DNA of 7,537 nucleotides. It comes from CAYFLR01 sp964343805. Its GTDB lineage: Bacteria > Bdellovibrionota_B > Oligoflexia > CAYFLR01. The notes beneath the pieces were generated by a model. That model had not been told where the DNA came from. It worked only from the letters and a program-made list of their open reading frames with translations, and did not search any database. The position numbers were made by a program, and so were the translations under genes. Below, in pieces: positions 1 through 5,771 of this stretch. Every line of letters begins with the position of its first letter. Position 1 is the first letter of the stretch. The DNA is taken from assembly GCA_964343805.1 (NCBI GenBank), contig CAYFLR010000115.1:1-7537 (forward strand). Direction: 5' to 3'.

Positions 1-83
1 GGATGAACCGTCCAATTTTGAGACTATTAGTTACACCATTTTTCCCTGCACAAAGAAAATTCAAGTTTATGGTACAATATAAA

Positions 84-89
84 AAGGAG
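84..89 (+). promoter_or_regulatory. Ribosome-binding site choosing GTG 96 as start
   Basis: AAGGAG lies six bases upstream of the GTG codon at 96-98. No such site precedes the upstream in-frame ATG codons at 3 and 69. The GTG also places a textbook signal peptide at the very N terminus, so two independent signs favour it. Confidence 0.75.
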
Positions 90-95
90 AAAACT

Positions 96-956
96 GTGCG
101 AATCAAAAACTATACTCTTTTAATAATAATTTTTCTTTTTTCGAACCTCTTGATGGCAGCGGGGAATTATTCTACTTCCCACCATTGTCCAACCCTCAAA
201 TCCAGCTCTCAAAATACAAATGGGCCACTTCCCTCATGGAAACTGGGAATTAGACAGTATCTGTCCCAACATGTTAGTAAGGTGGGGCTCTCGCTCTTTG
301 TAAGAAAAGGGCTAATCAATAAATTTCTTAAACAGTATGGAGAAAGTGGGATCCTTTTTAATAGTTTACCATTTGCCAGACATTATCAGCCATCCTTGCC
401 AACAAAAAAAACCATTCTTATCATGCACGGAATGGGAACGGCCACTCGTTTAGATCCTCTGGCGAAAGATTTAGGTAAACATTACAATGTGGTTCTTTAT
501 ACCCGATCTGCAAGGAGTAACAACAACTCTTTGCTAGCCCACACAGTGGACGCTATGAATATTATGAAATCTCTAGGTTATAATAACTTTACCGTACTCG
601 GTCACTCCTATGGAGCAAAAATTGCTTTAAAAATGGCCCAACTTTTTCCTGAAAAGGTGGATCGGGCGATTCTGGCAGATGGGGTTTTAAATGGCAAGCA
701 ACCCCAAAATGAAAATTTTACAGTGGATTATTTTGCAGAAGAGGTTCAAAGTGTATTGCAACAAACAAATACTCCAATTACAGAAATTAGACGTAAATCC
801 GTGGTAAAAAAACCATCTTACTCTGGGCAAGTGGATTATTTAATGGATTCGAAACAAGGTTATCCCGTTATCGAAATGGATATAGGTCAACATTTTATGC
901 ATGAATATAACCCCGCTCTTTTTAAAAGAGAGTTGGAGAGATTATTAAGAATATAA
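96..956 (+). CDS. Exported alpha/beta-hydrolase fold protein
   Basis: The product is 286 residues from the GTG start and is probably a periplasmic or surface hydrolase (esterase, lipase or related); its substrate cannot be told. Residues 1-22 form a signal peptide: Arg/Lys, then a long Leu/Ile/Phe stretch, ending in Met-Ala-Ala. Two alpha/beta-hydrolase hallmarks follow. One is a strand ending in His-Gly-Met-Gly near residue 111, the usual oxyanion loop. The other is the nucleophile elbow Gly-His-Ser-Tyr-Gly at 169-173, with Ser171 as predicted nucleophile. Gly-Gln-His-Phe near residue 266, followed by Glu-Tyr-Asn-Pro, fits the catalytic His loop. The catalytic acid is unclear: the usual Gly-x-x-Asp loop is not visible, and Asp195, Glu230 and Asp247 are candidates. 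Only about 95 residues separate Ser and His, so the cap is short. An in-frame extension back to ATG 3 would bury the signal peptide and lacks a ribosome-binding site, so I reject it. A candidate terminator follows the gene. Confidence 0.82.
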   Translation: MRIKNYTLLIIIFLFSNLLMAAGNYSTSHHCPTLKSSSQNTNGPLPSWKLGIRQYLSQHVSKVGLSLFVRKGLINKFLKQYGESGILFNSLPFARHYQPSLPTKKTILIMHGMGTATRLDPLAKDLGKHYNVVLYTRSARSNNNSLLAHTVDAMNIMKSLGYNNFTVLGHSYGAKIALKMAQLFPEKVDRAILADGVLNGKQPQNENFTVDYFAEEVQSVLQQTNTPITEIRRKSVVKKPSYSGQVDYLMDSKQGYPVIEMDIGQHFMHEYNPALFKRELERLLRI

Positions 957-1028
957 AATGCGTGGGATTCTTCTAGATTATTTCTTGTACGAACCTAAGT
1001 TTAATGATATGAACAGCGAAATTTTTAT

Positions 1029-1061
1029 CCCGAATCCTCAGAACTTTTGGATCTGGGTTTT
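1029..1061 (+). terminator. Candidate intrinsic terminator after the hydrolase gene
   Basis: CCCGAATCC (1029-1037) can pair with GGATCTGGG (1049-1057). This gives a nine-position stem with one G-U wobble and one A-C mismatch, an 11-base loop, and a TTTT run directly after it (1058-1061). The T tract is short, so termination may be only partial. The position between the hydrolase and the membrane protein gene is sensible. Confidence 0.4.
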
Positions 1062-1075
1062 ATTAAGACTCTAAT
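1047..1075 (+). promoter_or_regulatory. Possible promoter giving a leaderless transcript
   Basis: TTGGAT (1047-1052) and TCTAAT (1070-1075) are separated by 17 bases, the ideal sigma70 spacing. The -10 box matches consensus at five of six positions and the -35 box at three of six. Transcription would start at about 1081-1083, on top of the ATG at 1081, which would explain why that gene lacks a Shine-Dalgarno sequence. In an AT-rich genome such matches arise by chance, so this is tentative. It also overlaps the terminator hairpin. Confidence 0.25.
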
Positions 1076-1080
1076 TTACT

Positions 1081-1695
1081 ATGAAAAAAATACTATATAT
1101 TATCAATAAGATAACTACTCAGCTAAAGAACTTGAGCCATAATTCCATCTCTTCACTCAAGAGATTCACAGATCGAATTTGGTACTCCACACTTATTGGT
1201 TTGATCGCCTCTTTAGATAGTTTCATAATCTTTGTTCCAACCGATGGGGTTCTTATTTCTAGCTCTATTTTTAATCCCAAACGCTGGCTCAAATTTGCAG
1301 TCAGTGTTTCAATTGGATCTGCTTTAGGGGCCCTTGTCTTAGCGGCTCTGGTACAGCAACAAGGACTTCCCTGGATACTTGATTTCTATCCCGGAATTTC
1401 TGAGAGTCAAATTTGGCATTTAACGATTGAGTTTTTTGAACAATATGGGCTTATTTTTCTTTTTCTTTTTAGTATGACCCCATTTCCTCAACAACCAGTT
1501 GTTATTTTAGCAAGCATTTCTAGCACACCTTTATATCAACTGCTTGTGATTATTTTTGCAGGCCGATTTGTTAAGTTTTTAGTATTTTCATATCTTGCTT
1601 CCCATGCCCCACAATATCTAAAAAAAATCTGGTTTCTCAAGAAGAGTGTTGATAAGAGTCAGATCCATTTAAAAAGAGTAAACCAAACCCAATGA
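1081..1695 (+). CDS. VTT/DedA-like (YqaA-type) inner-membrane protein
   Basis: This is a 204-residue integral membrane protein. Residues 1-33 are basic and probably cytoplasmic. Hydrophobic stretches lie at about 35-62, 70-92, 121-147 and 150-175, and the C-terminal tail is Lys-rich. The layout resembles the VTT (SNARE-associated/DedA) family. There is a re-entrant-like segment with Phe-Val-Pro-Thr-Asp at 51-55, a Gly/Ala-rich helix at 78-90, a Thr-Pro-Phe-Pro motif at 133-136, and a late Gly-Arg (161-162) in the last helix. DedA-family proteins are linked to lipid scrambling, undecaprenyl-phosphate recycling and membrane homeostasis, but no specific role can be given here. The usual acidic Glu of the first re-entrant loop is not obvious, so the protein is divergent. 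ATG 1081 has no clear ribosome-binding site; I kept it because no later start has one either. The YkgJ-type gene follows after 17 bases and is probably cotranscribed. Confidence 0.7.
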   Translation: MKKILYIINKITTQLKNLSHNSISSLKRFTDRIWYSTLIGLIASLDSFIIFVPTDGVLISSSIFNPKRWLKFAVSVSIGSALGALVLAALVQQQGLPWILDFYPGISESQIWHLTIEFFEQYGLIFLFLFSMTPFPQQPVVILASISSTPLYQLLVIIFAGRFVKFLVFSYLASHAPQYLKKIWFLKKSVDKSQIHLKRVNQTQ

Positions 1696-1712
1696 TAAAA
1701 ACTTGGTAAGAT

Positions 1713-2591
1713 ATGAACGACTCACAAAAACAACCATTTGAACAGGCACGTCAGGATACTATTAACAACAGTTTAATCTCAACAAAGGAACTTTCTGAAC
1801 TGCAAAAACAGATCGATCAGGTGAGTAATAAAAGTAACAACTTTTGTGATAGTTGTGGTTTCTGCTGTGTTGATGGCATAGAGATGATCGAATTAGAAGT
1901 CCAAAAAATAAAAGAAAATACGATTAAACAGCCTGACCTTCATCAATTTCAAGGATACCTCTGCCCCTTTTTAAATATCGATAGTGAAGATTTAGATCAT
2001 AATATATCTGGCTATGGTCATGGTCTTCAATCTATGAGGGCTTCCAAATGTCGAATCTATCATGATCGACCGATCATATGCCGACTCTTTCCTGCTCCTG
2101 ATGAAGAGCAGTGCCGACAATATCAAATATCAAAAGCGCCTAATATGGTAGGGGAATTATTGCAACAAAATACATTACAAGGTTACCCTTCCACTCTACT
2201 TGAAAAGTACTATCTCACTTTACGCTGGGAATGGTTTAATCTCCCTAAGGAAACAAAGTGGGATCTAAAATACATGCTCATTCCTGGTTGGCAACTCAGC
2301 AATTCAGATTCTCTTTTCAAACAAGAGGGACCTCATTGGCTGAATAAGTTTGATATTTTGCCAGAGTTTTTTGATAGGCCATCTTTCTACCAATTATCCA
2401 AGTGGGAGTTTAAAGTGGTTAAAGAGTTGAAGCGGCCTCATACTTTCCGGCAATTGGGAGAGATTTTCATTCCCAAGATGAAAGCCCATAAGCTGGGAGC
2501 TTTTCTCGCCCAGTTAGAGATCTCAGGTCTTATTGTGCCTACAGATGTAGGCTTACGAAAGAATAAAGGTGTTACTCACCGATATCTCTAG
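1713..2591 (+). CDS. YkgJ-type CxxCxxCC zinc/iron-chelating domain protein
   Basis: This is a 292-residue soluble protein without a signal peptide. Cys45-x2-Cys48-x2-Cys51-Cys52 is the signature of the YkgJ family (putative zinc- or iron-chelating domain). The usual distal ligands follow: Cys84 in Cys-Pro-Phe-Leu, Cys113 in Cys-Arg-Ile-Tyr, and Cys123 in Arg-Pro-Ile-Ile-Cys-Arg-Leu-Phe-Pro, plus Cys134. The family probably binds a metal ion or Fe-S cluster; its biochemical role is largely unknown. The protein is longer than minimal YkgJ proteins. Residues about 225-280 look like a winged-helix fold: a helix with Glu-Phe-Lys-Val-Val-Lys-Glu-Leu, a turn, a Phe-Arg-Gln-Leu-Gly-Glu helix, then a helix leading to Gly-Leu-Ile-Val. 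This could bind a partner protein or nucleic acid, which is inference. The ribosome-binding site is weak (GGTAAG lies only two bases from ATG 1713), so translation may depend on coupling to the upstream membrane protein gene. Confidence 0.8.
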   Translation: MNDSQKQPFEQARQDTINNSLISTKELSELQKQIDQVSNKSNNFCDSCGFCCVDGIEMIELEVQKIKENTIKQPDLHQFQGYLCPFLNIDSEDLDHNISGYGHGLQSMRASKCRIYHDRPIICRLFPAPDEEQCRQYQISKAPNMVGELLQQNTLQGYPSTLLEKYYLTLRWEWFNLPKETKWDLKYMLIPGWQLSNSDSLFKQEGPHWLNKFDILPEFFDRPSFYQLSKWEFKVVKELKRPHTFRQLGEIFIPKMKAHKLGAFLAQLEISGLIVPTDVGLRKNKGVTHRYL

Positions 2592-2636
2592 GTCCCAACC
2601 TCTTACTACTGCTATCTATTAATTTGTAAAAAAGCT

Positions 2637-2663
2637 TTGCTTTTGCTGGCAATGTGGTAAATT
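2637..2663 (+). promoter_or_regulatory. Possible promoter for the protease-led operon
   Basis: An extended -10 element, TGG followed by TAAATT (2658-2663), lies downstream of TTGCTT (2637-2642) with a 15-base spacer. The hexamer matches are modest and the spacer is short. The location, in the 70-base gap after the YkgJ-type gene and 35 bases before GTG 2698, is where a promoter for the secreted-protein cluster would be expected. A weak AT-rich hairpin (2630-2644) overlaps it. Confidence 0.22.
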
Positions 2664-2685
2664 GGTGCAAAATCAATATTATTAC

Positions 2686-2691
2686 AGAGGT
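2686..2691 (+). promoter_or_regulatory. Ribosome-binding site choosing GTG 2698 as start
   Basis: AGAGGT lies six bases before GTG 2698. The alternative in-frame starts TTG 2662 and GTG 2665 have no comparable site. GTG 2698 also puts the signal peptide at the N terminus instead of behind a polar, Tyr-rich 12-residue extension. Confidence 0.65.
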
Positions 2692-2697
2692 AGTTCA

Positions 2698-5600
2698 GTG
2701 CTTGCTCCACATTTTTTTATAAAATTGGGGATTCCCTTATCCCTATTTATCTTGGTTTTTGCCTATTTAAATGCTGACTTTCCAGGAGGACCAGCGGAAT
2801 TTCCGGCTGATCACCCTCCAGATGACCCTAAGTATAAGCATCAATGGCAACTCCTCTCCTATCTACCTGCGGGACATCAGGGAAATATCTCCCCTATAGA
2901 AGCCCACAGGGGTTCAGGAATGGCGGTAGATAAAGCGTGGCAGTATCATTTGGGTGATCCTTCTACCGTTATTGCCATCTTAGATTCGGGAATTATCTGG
3001 AAAAAATCAGATTTTCCCAAATACTACTTTTTAAATCGAGGAGAGCTTCCCCTACCCGAGGAAAGTGAGACCTTTGATAAAAATGGAGATGGAGCCTTTT
3101 CAATCGCCGATTATGAAGGAGATTCGCGGGTTTTTGATAAAAATCTAAATGGTATTTTAGATCCGGGAGACCTCATTTTGATCTTTCAAAACGGAATAGA
3201 TGAAGATCAAAACGGATACACCGACGATATTGCAGGTTGGGATTTTTATGAAGGTGATAACAATCCTCATGACCGTTTGTACTTTCGACATGGAACCCAT
3301 GGGGCTATCTATGCCGCTGGAGAAACCAACAATGGGGTTGGCAAAGCAGGGATTTGTGGAGAATGTTCTGTTGTTGCCTTGCGAGTGAGTGACAGTTTTA
3401 TTGTGGATGGCAACCATTTTGCCGAGGCTGTTTATTATGCTTCCAAAATGAAGTTTGATGTTTTACATGCCGCTATCGGAACCACTAATTACAACAGTTC
3501 TCTCAAAAGCGCACTCTCTTACGCTCAGCAAAGTAACGTTGTCATTGTTGGTTCAGCCGCGGATGAAAACAGTTACCATCATAACTTTCCAGCTCTATTT
3601 GATCCGATTATTTATCCCAATGCTCTGCGTTATGATACTGCAGAAATGAAAAATGCCACCACCTTCACAAATTTTAACAACTGCTCTAACTATGGAGCCA
3701 GAGTAGATGTATCCGTTTCAGCTCTTCATTGTTCTTCGGAAGCCACCGGAAATCTGACAGGCATTTTAGCTCTTGTTAAATCCTATGGGAAAAAATTAAA
3801 TCTCAACTTAAAGGTGGGAGAGATCATCTCTCTTATGAAAAATAGTACTTTTGATATTAATAAAGGAAGAGAGGCTTTACAAAAAGGTCAACATCCCACT
3901 TGGCCTGGCTGGGATACCATGAGTGGATATGGACTGGTGAATGCCGGTCAAATGATGAAGACTCTTTCTCAAAAAGCTATTCCCCCCGCAGTAAGGATAA
4001 AAAGTCCTAAATGGTTTGCTCCTCTCCAAAATAAGAGTTTTCCAATACCAATTGAAGTGCAGGTGGAAAATCCACGACATCCTCCTTTTGATATAGAACT
4101 TTCTATTCGAAAAGGAGTCGAAAGTGAAGATTTCCCCTTTAAAAAACTTGCTATGAACGAACATATAACACAGGCCTTTTTAGGTGTCCTCCATCAACTC
4201 ACCACTAGCGATTTAGTAGGATTAGAAACGGGACAGCATGATCATTCTCGCAACAAATGGGCTTATACTCTCAAAGTGAAGGTCACCGATGCCAAGGGAA
4301 TCACAGCAGAAACAAGGCGAACATTTTTTATTTTTGAAGATCCCTTTTTACTGAAGGGATACCCTATCAAACTTGATGGTTCCGGCGAGTCTTCTGGCTT
4401 CTTTATGGACCTTGATAAGGATGGCAAAGAAGAGTATATCACCGCCGATGGAGAAGGCCTTATACATGCCTTTACTCAAGTGGGAAATGAACTCACCGGT
4501 TTTCCTCGTAAAGTTGATCGATTTTTATTGCCCAAAACTATTTACTCTCCCATTGCAGGAGGAGACTTAAATCTAGATGGTCATCCAGAAATCGTAGCGG
4601 TTACAGCAGATGGTCTTTTAAGTGTGATTACCCATCAGGGAAAAGTTGCTAAAGGCTTTCCAATAAATCTTCCCTTTCAGCCCTATAGTGCGGTATCTCC
4701 CTCTAATCCCACCGGAAAAGGGGTCCTCTGCTCTCCAGTCCTGAGTGATTTAAATGGAGATGGAAATAAAGAGATAATTATTATGGGTCTAGATGGTTAT
4801 ATCTATGTCTATAATATGGATGGAAAACCCCACCCAGGTTTTCCCGTAGCTATAACGATCAATAATCAAAGAGCCAAACTGCTTTCCTCACCGAGTATTT
4901 TTGACCTTAACAAAGATGGAATTAAAGATCTGGTTTTTGGCACTAATCATCAAGGTTCCTACGCTGGCTATGTTTTTGCATTAAATGGATTAGGTCAAAA
5001 GGCGGCAAGATTAAACTTAGCTGGTTTTCCCAGTCGCATTCCCATTTTACAAGATCAAATCTTTCCCACCATCGGAACTGGTATTCCTGCCAGCCCTGTC
5101 ATCGCCAATCTACTTGGTGATGAGGAAAAAGAAATTCTGATTCATCCCTTTTTAGGAAAAGCCTATATTTTGAATTTACAGGGAAAAATTATTAAATCAC
5201 TCTCACTTAAAATGGGCACCCAATTAGCTGGAAATGATGATTATATGATGGTGGGTTTTGGTCATCCCTCCTTGGCGGATATCGAAGGAAAGGGTGTATT
5301 GAATCCAGTCATACCAGGAGTCGGTAATGGAATTCTGGTTAATGCCCTGCTGGGCGGTAAAAGATATGACTACCACCATTTAGTGGGAGCTTGGAATGCA
5401 GCTAGCGGAAAAATGTTATCCTCTTTTCCTAAAATCAATGAAGATATCCAACTCTCCCAATCAGCCATTCATTTAGATTTAAATACTAATGGAGAAGAGA
5501 GTGTTATTATTGGTTCGGGCGGTTATTTTCTTCATGCTTTTGATAGACATGGGGAAGCGGACGGATTTCCTCATTTCACTGGAGGTTGGATTTTAAGCTC

Positions 5601-5757
5601 TCCTTCGGCAGGAGATATTGATGGAGACGGAAAAATAGAAGTGGCTGTGACCACTCGAGAAGGCTATCTATTTATCTGGCGTACCAATGGCCAGAAATCC
5701 ACGAAGAACAGTTGGAAAACATTTAAAGGTAATCCAGCGAGAACTGGAACACTCTAA
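2698..5757 (+). CDS. Secreted S8 subtilisin-like protease with calcium loops, Ig-like domain and FG-GAP propeller
   Basis: The product has 1019 residues from GTG 2698. A signal peptide (1-26) ends at Leu-Asn-Ala. The peptidase domain (about 75-425) keeps the S8 triad: Asp96 in Leu-Asp-Ser-Gly, His198 in His-Gly-Thr-His, and Ser347 in Cys-Ser-Ser-Glu-Ala-Thr-Gly. The usual oxyanion Asn is replaced by Asp289 (Ala-Ala-Asp-Glu where Ala-Gly-Asn is common). Between Asp and His sit three Asp-x-Asn/Asp-x-Asp/Asn-Gly calcium-type loops (127-138, 147-158, 168-177). Cys220/Cys223 and Cys329/Cys345 could form disulfides. Residues about 429-548 form an Ig-like beta domain. Residues 553-1018 hold FG-GAP-type repeats, with acidic loops at 571, 623, 684, 736, 861, 927 and 973 and a degenerate one near 805, so a seven- or eight-bladed propeller is likely. 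This architecture fits a known-looking subfamily of large secreted subtilases of deltaproteobacterial-type bacteria (from memory). Substrate is unknown. The next gene starts 14 bases downstream. Confidence 0.88.
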   Translation: MLAPHFFIKLGIPLSLFILVFAYLNADFPGGPAEFPADHPPDDPKYKHQWQLLSYLPAGHQGNISPIEAHRGSGMAVDKAWQYHLGDPSTVIAILDSGIIWKKSDFPKYYFLNRGELPLPEESETFDKNGDGAFSIADYEGDSRVFDKNLNGILDPGDLILIFQNGIDEDQNGYTDDIAGWDFYEGDNNPHDRLYFRHGTHGAIYAAGETNNGVGKAGICGECSVVALRVSDSFIVDGNHFAEAVYYASKMKFDVLHAAIGTTNYNSSLKSALSYAQQSNVVIVGSAADENSYHHNFPALFDPIIYPNALRYDTAEMKNATTFTNFNNCSNYGARVDVSVSALHCSSEATGNLTGILALVKSYGKKLNLNLKVGEIISLMKNSTFDINKGREALQKGQHPTWPGWDTMSGYGLVNAGQMMKTLSQKAIPPAVRIKSPKWFAPLQNKSFPIPIEVQVENPRHPPFDIELSIRKGVESEDFPFKKLAMNEHITQAFLGVLHQLTTSDLVGLETGQHDHSRNKWAYTLKVKVTDAKGITAETRRTFFIFEDPFLLKGYPIKLDGSGESSGFFMDLDKDGKEEYITADGEGLIHAFTQVGNELTGFPRKVDRFLLPKTIYSPIAGGDLNLDGHPEIVAVTADGLLSVITHQGKVAKGFPINLPFQPYSAVSPSNPTGKGVLCSPVLSDLNGDGNKEIIIMGLDGYIYVYNMDGKPHPGFPVAITINNQRAKLLSSPSIFDLNKDGIKDLVFGTNHQGSYAGYVFALNGLGQKAARLNLAGFPSRIPILQDQIFPTIGTGIPASPVIANLLGDEEKEILIHPFLGKAYILNLQGKIIKSLSLKMGTQLAGNDDYMMVGFGHPSLADIEGKGVLNPVIPGVGNGILVNALLGGKRYDYHHLVGAWNAASGKMLSSFPKINEDIQLSQSAIHLDLNTNGEESVIIGSGGYFLHAFDRHGEADGFPHFTGGWILSSPSAGDIDGDGKIEVAVTTREGYLFIWRTNGQKSTKNSWKTFKGNPARTGTL
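3982..4341 (+). other. Ig-like linker domain of the subtilase
   Basis: This segment encodes residues about 429-548. It has alternating beta strands (Ile-Pro-Ile-Glu-Val-Gln-Val; Tyr-Thr-Leu-Lys-Val-Lys-Val-Thr-Asp), and the pattern Val-Thr-Asp-Ala-Lys-Gly is typical of Ig-like or cadherin-like modules. It joins the protease to the propeller and probably acts as a spacer. The boundaries are approximate. Confidence 0.5.
4354..5757 (+). repeat. FG-GAP/VCBS-type propeller repeats of the subtilase
   Basis: About eight protein repeats of roughly 46-67 residues each carry an acidic loop of the form Asp-Leu-Asn-x-Asp-Gly, followed by a beta strand, a Gly turn and another strand. Several end with Gly-Phe-Pro. 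Four loops keep the Asp-x-Asn/Asp-x-Asp-Gly pattern well, and those near residues 805, 861 and 927 are degenerate. The last repeat ends with Trp-x-x-Phe-Lys-Gly-Asn-Pro. Such repeats build beta-propellers that bind calcium and often mediate adhesion or substrate recognition. The DNA itself is not a tandem repeat. Confidence 0.8.
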
Positions 5758-5771
5758 GAAAGGATGATTCT

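Noticed and set aside
70..78. Extended -10 promoter motif (TG, one base, TACAAT)
   Set aside because: Its predicted transcription start would fall on or inside the ribosome-binding site at 84-89, and no -35 element is found at proper spacing. The sequence is probably a chance match.
3..95. In-frame N-terminal extension of the hydrolase from ATG 3 or ATG 69
   Set aside because: It has no ribosome-binding site and would place 31 or 9 extra residues before an otherwise normal signal peptide. AAGGAG directly before GTG 96 explains the start better.
2630..2644. Hairpin AAAAGC-TTT-GCTTTT as a terminator of the YkgJ-type gene
   Set aside because: The stem has only two G-C pairs and a 3-base loop, and its T run is part of the stem. 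It is too weak to call a terminator.
2662..2697. Upstream TTG or GTG start for the subtilase
   Set aside because: It lacks a ribosome-binding site and adds a polar, Tyr-rich segment before the signal peptide. GTG 2698 has AGAGGT at good spacing.
3076..3228. Dockerin module of a cellulosome
   Set aside because: The Asp-rich loops resemble dockerin repeats, but they sit inside the S8 catalytic domain between the Asp and His of the triad, and no cellulosome component is nearby.
3157..3417. Antisense 86-codon open frame
   Set aside because: It lies opposite the conserved protease domain, shows no recognisable domain, and has no sign of its own expression.
3200..3649. Short + strand frames overlapping the subtilase (3200-3388, 3455-3649), with another at 4373-4570
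   Set aside because: They are out-of-frame readings of conserved protease and propeller sequence and are not independent genes.
3562..3750. Calling the subtilase a catalytically dead pseudoprotease
   Set aside because: Asp96, His198 and Ser347 are all kept, and the altered motifs look like a subfamily pattern, so inactivity is not supported.
3877..4164. Antisense 95-codon open frame
   Set aside because: It lies opposite the end of the protease domain and the start of the Ig-like domain. Its composition looks like a shadow of the sense gene.
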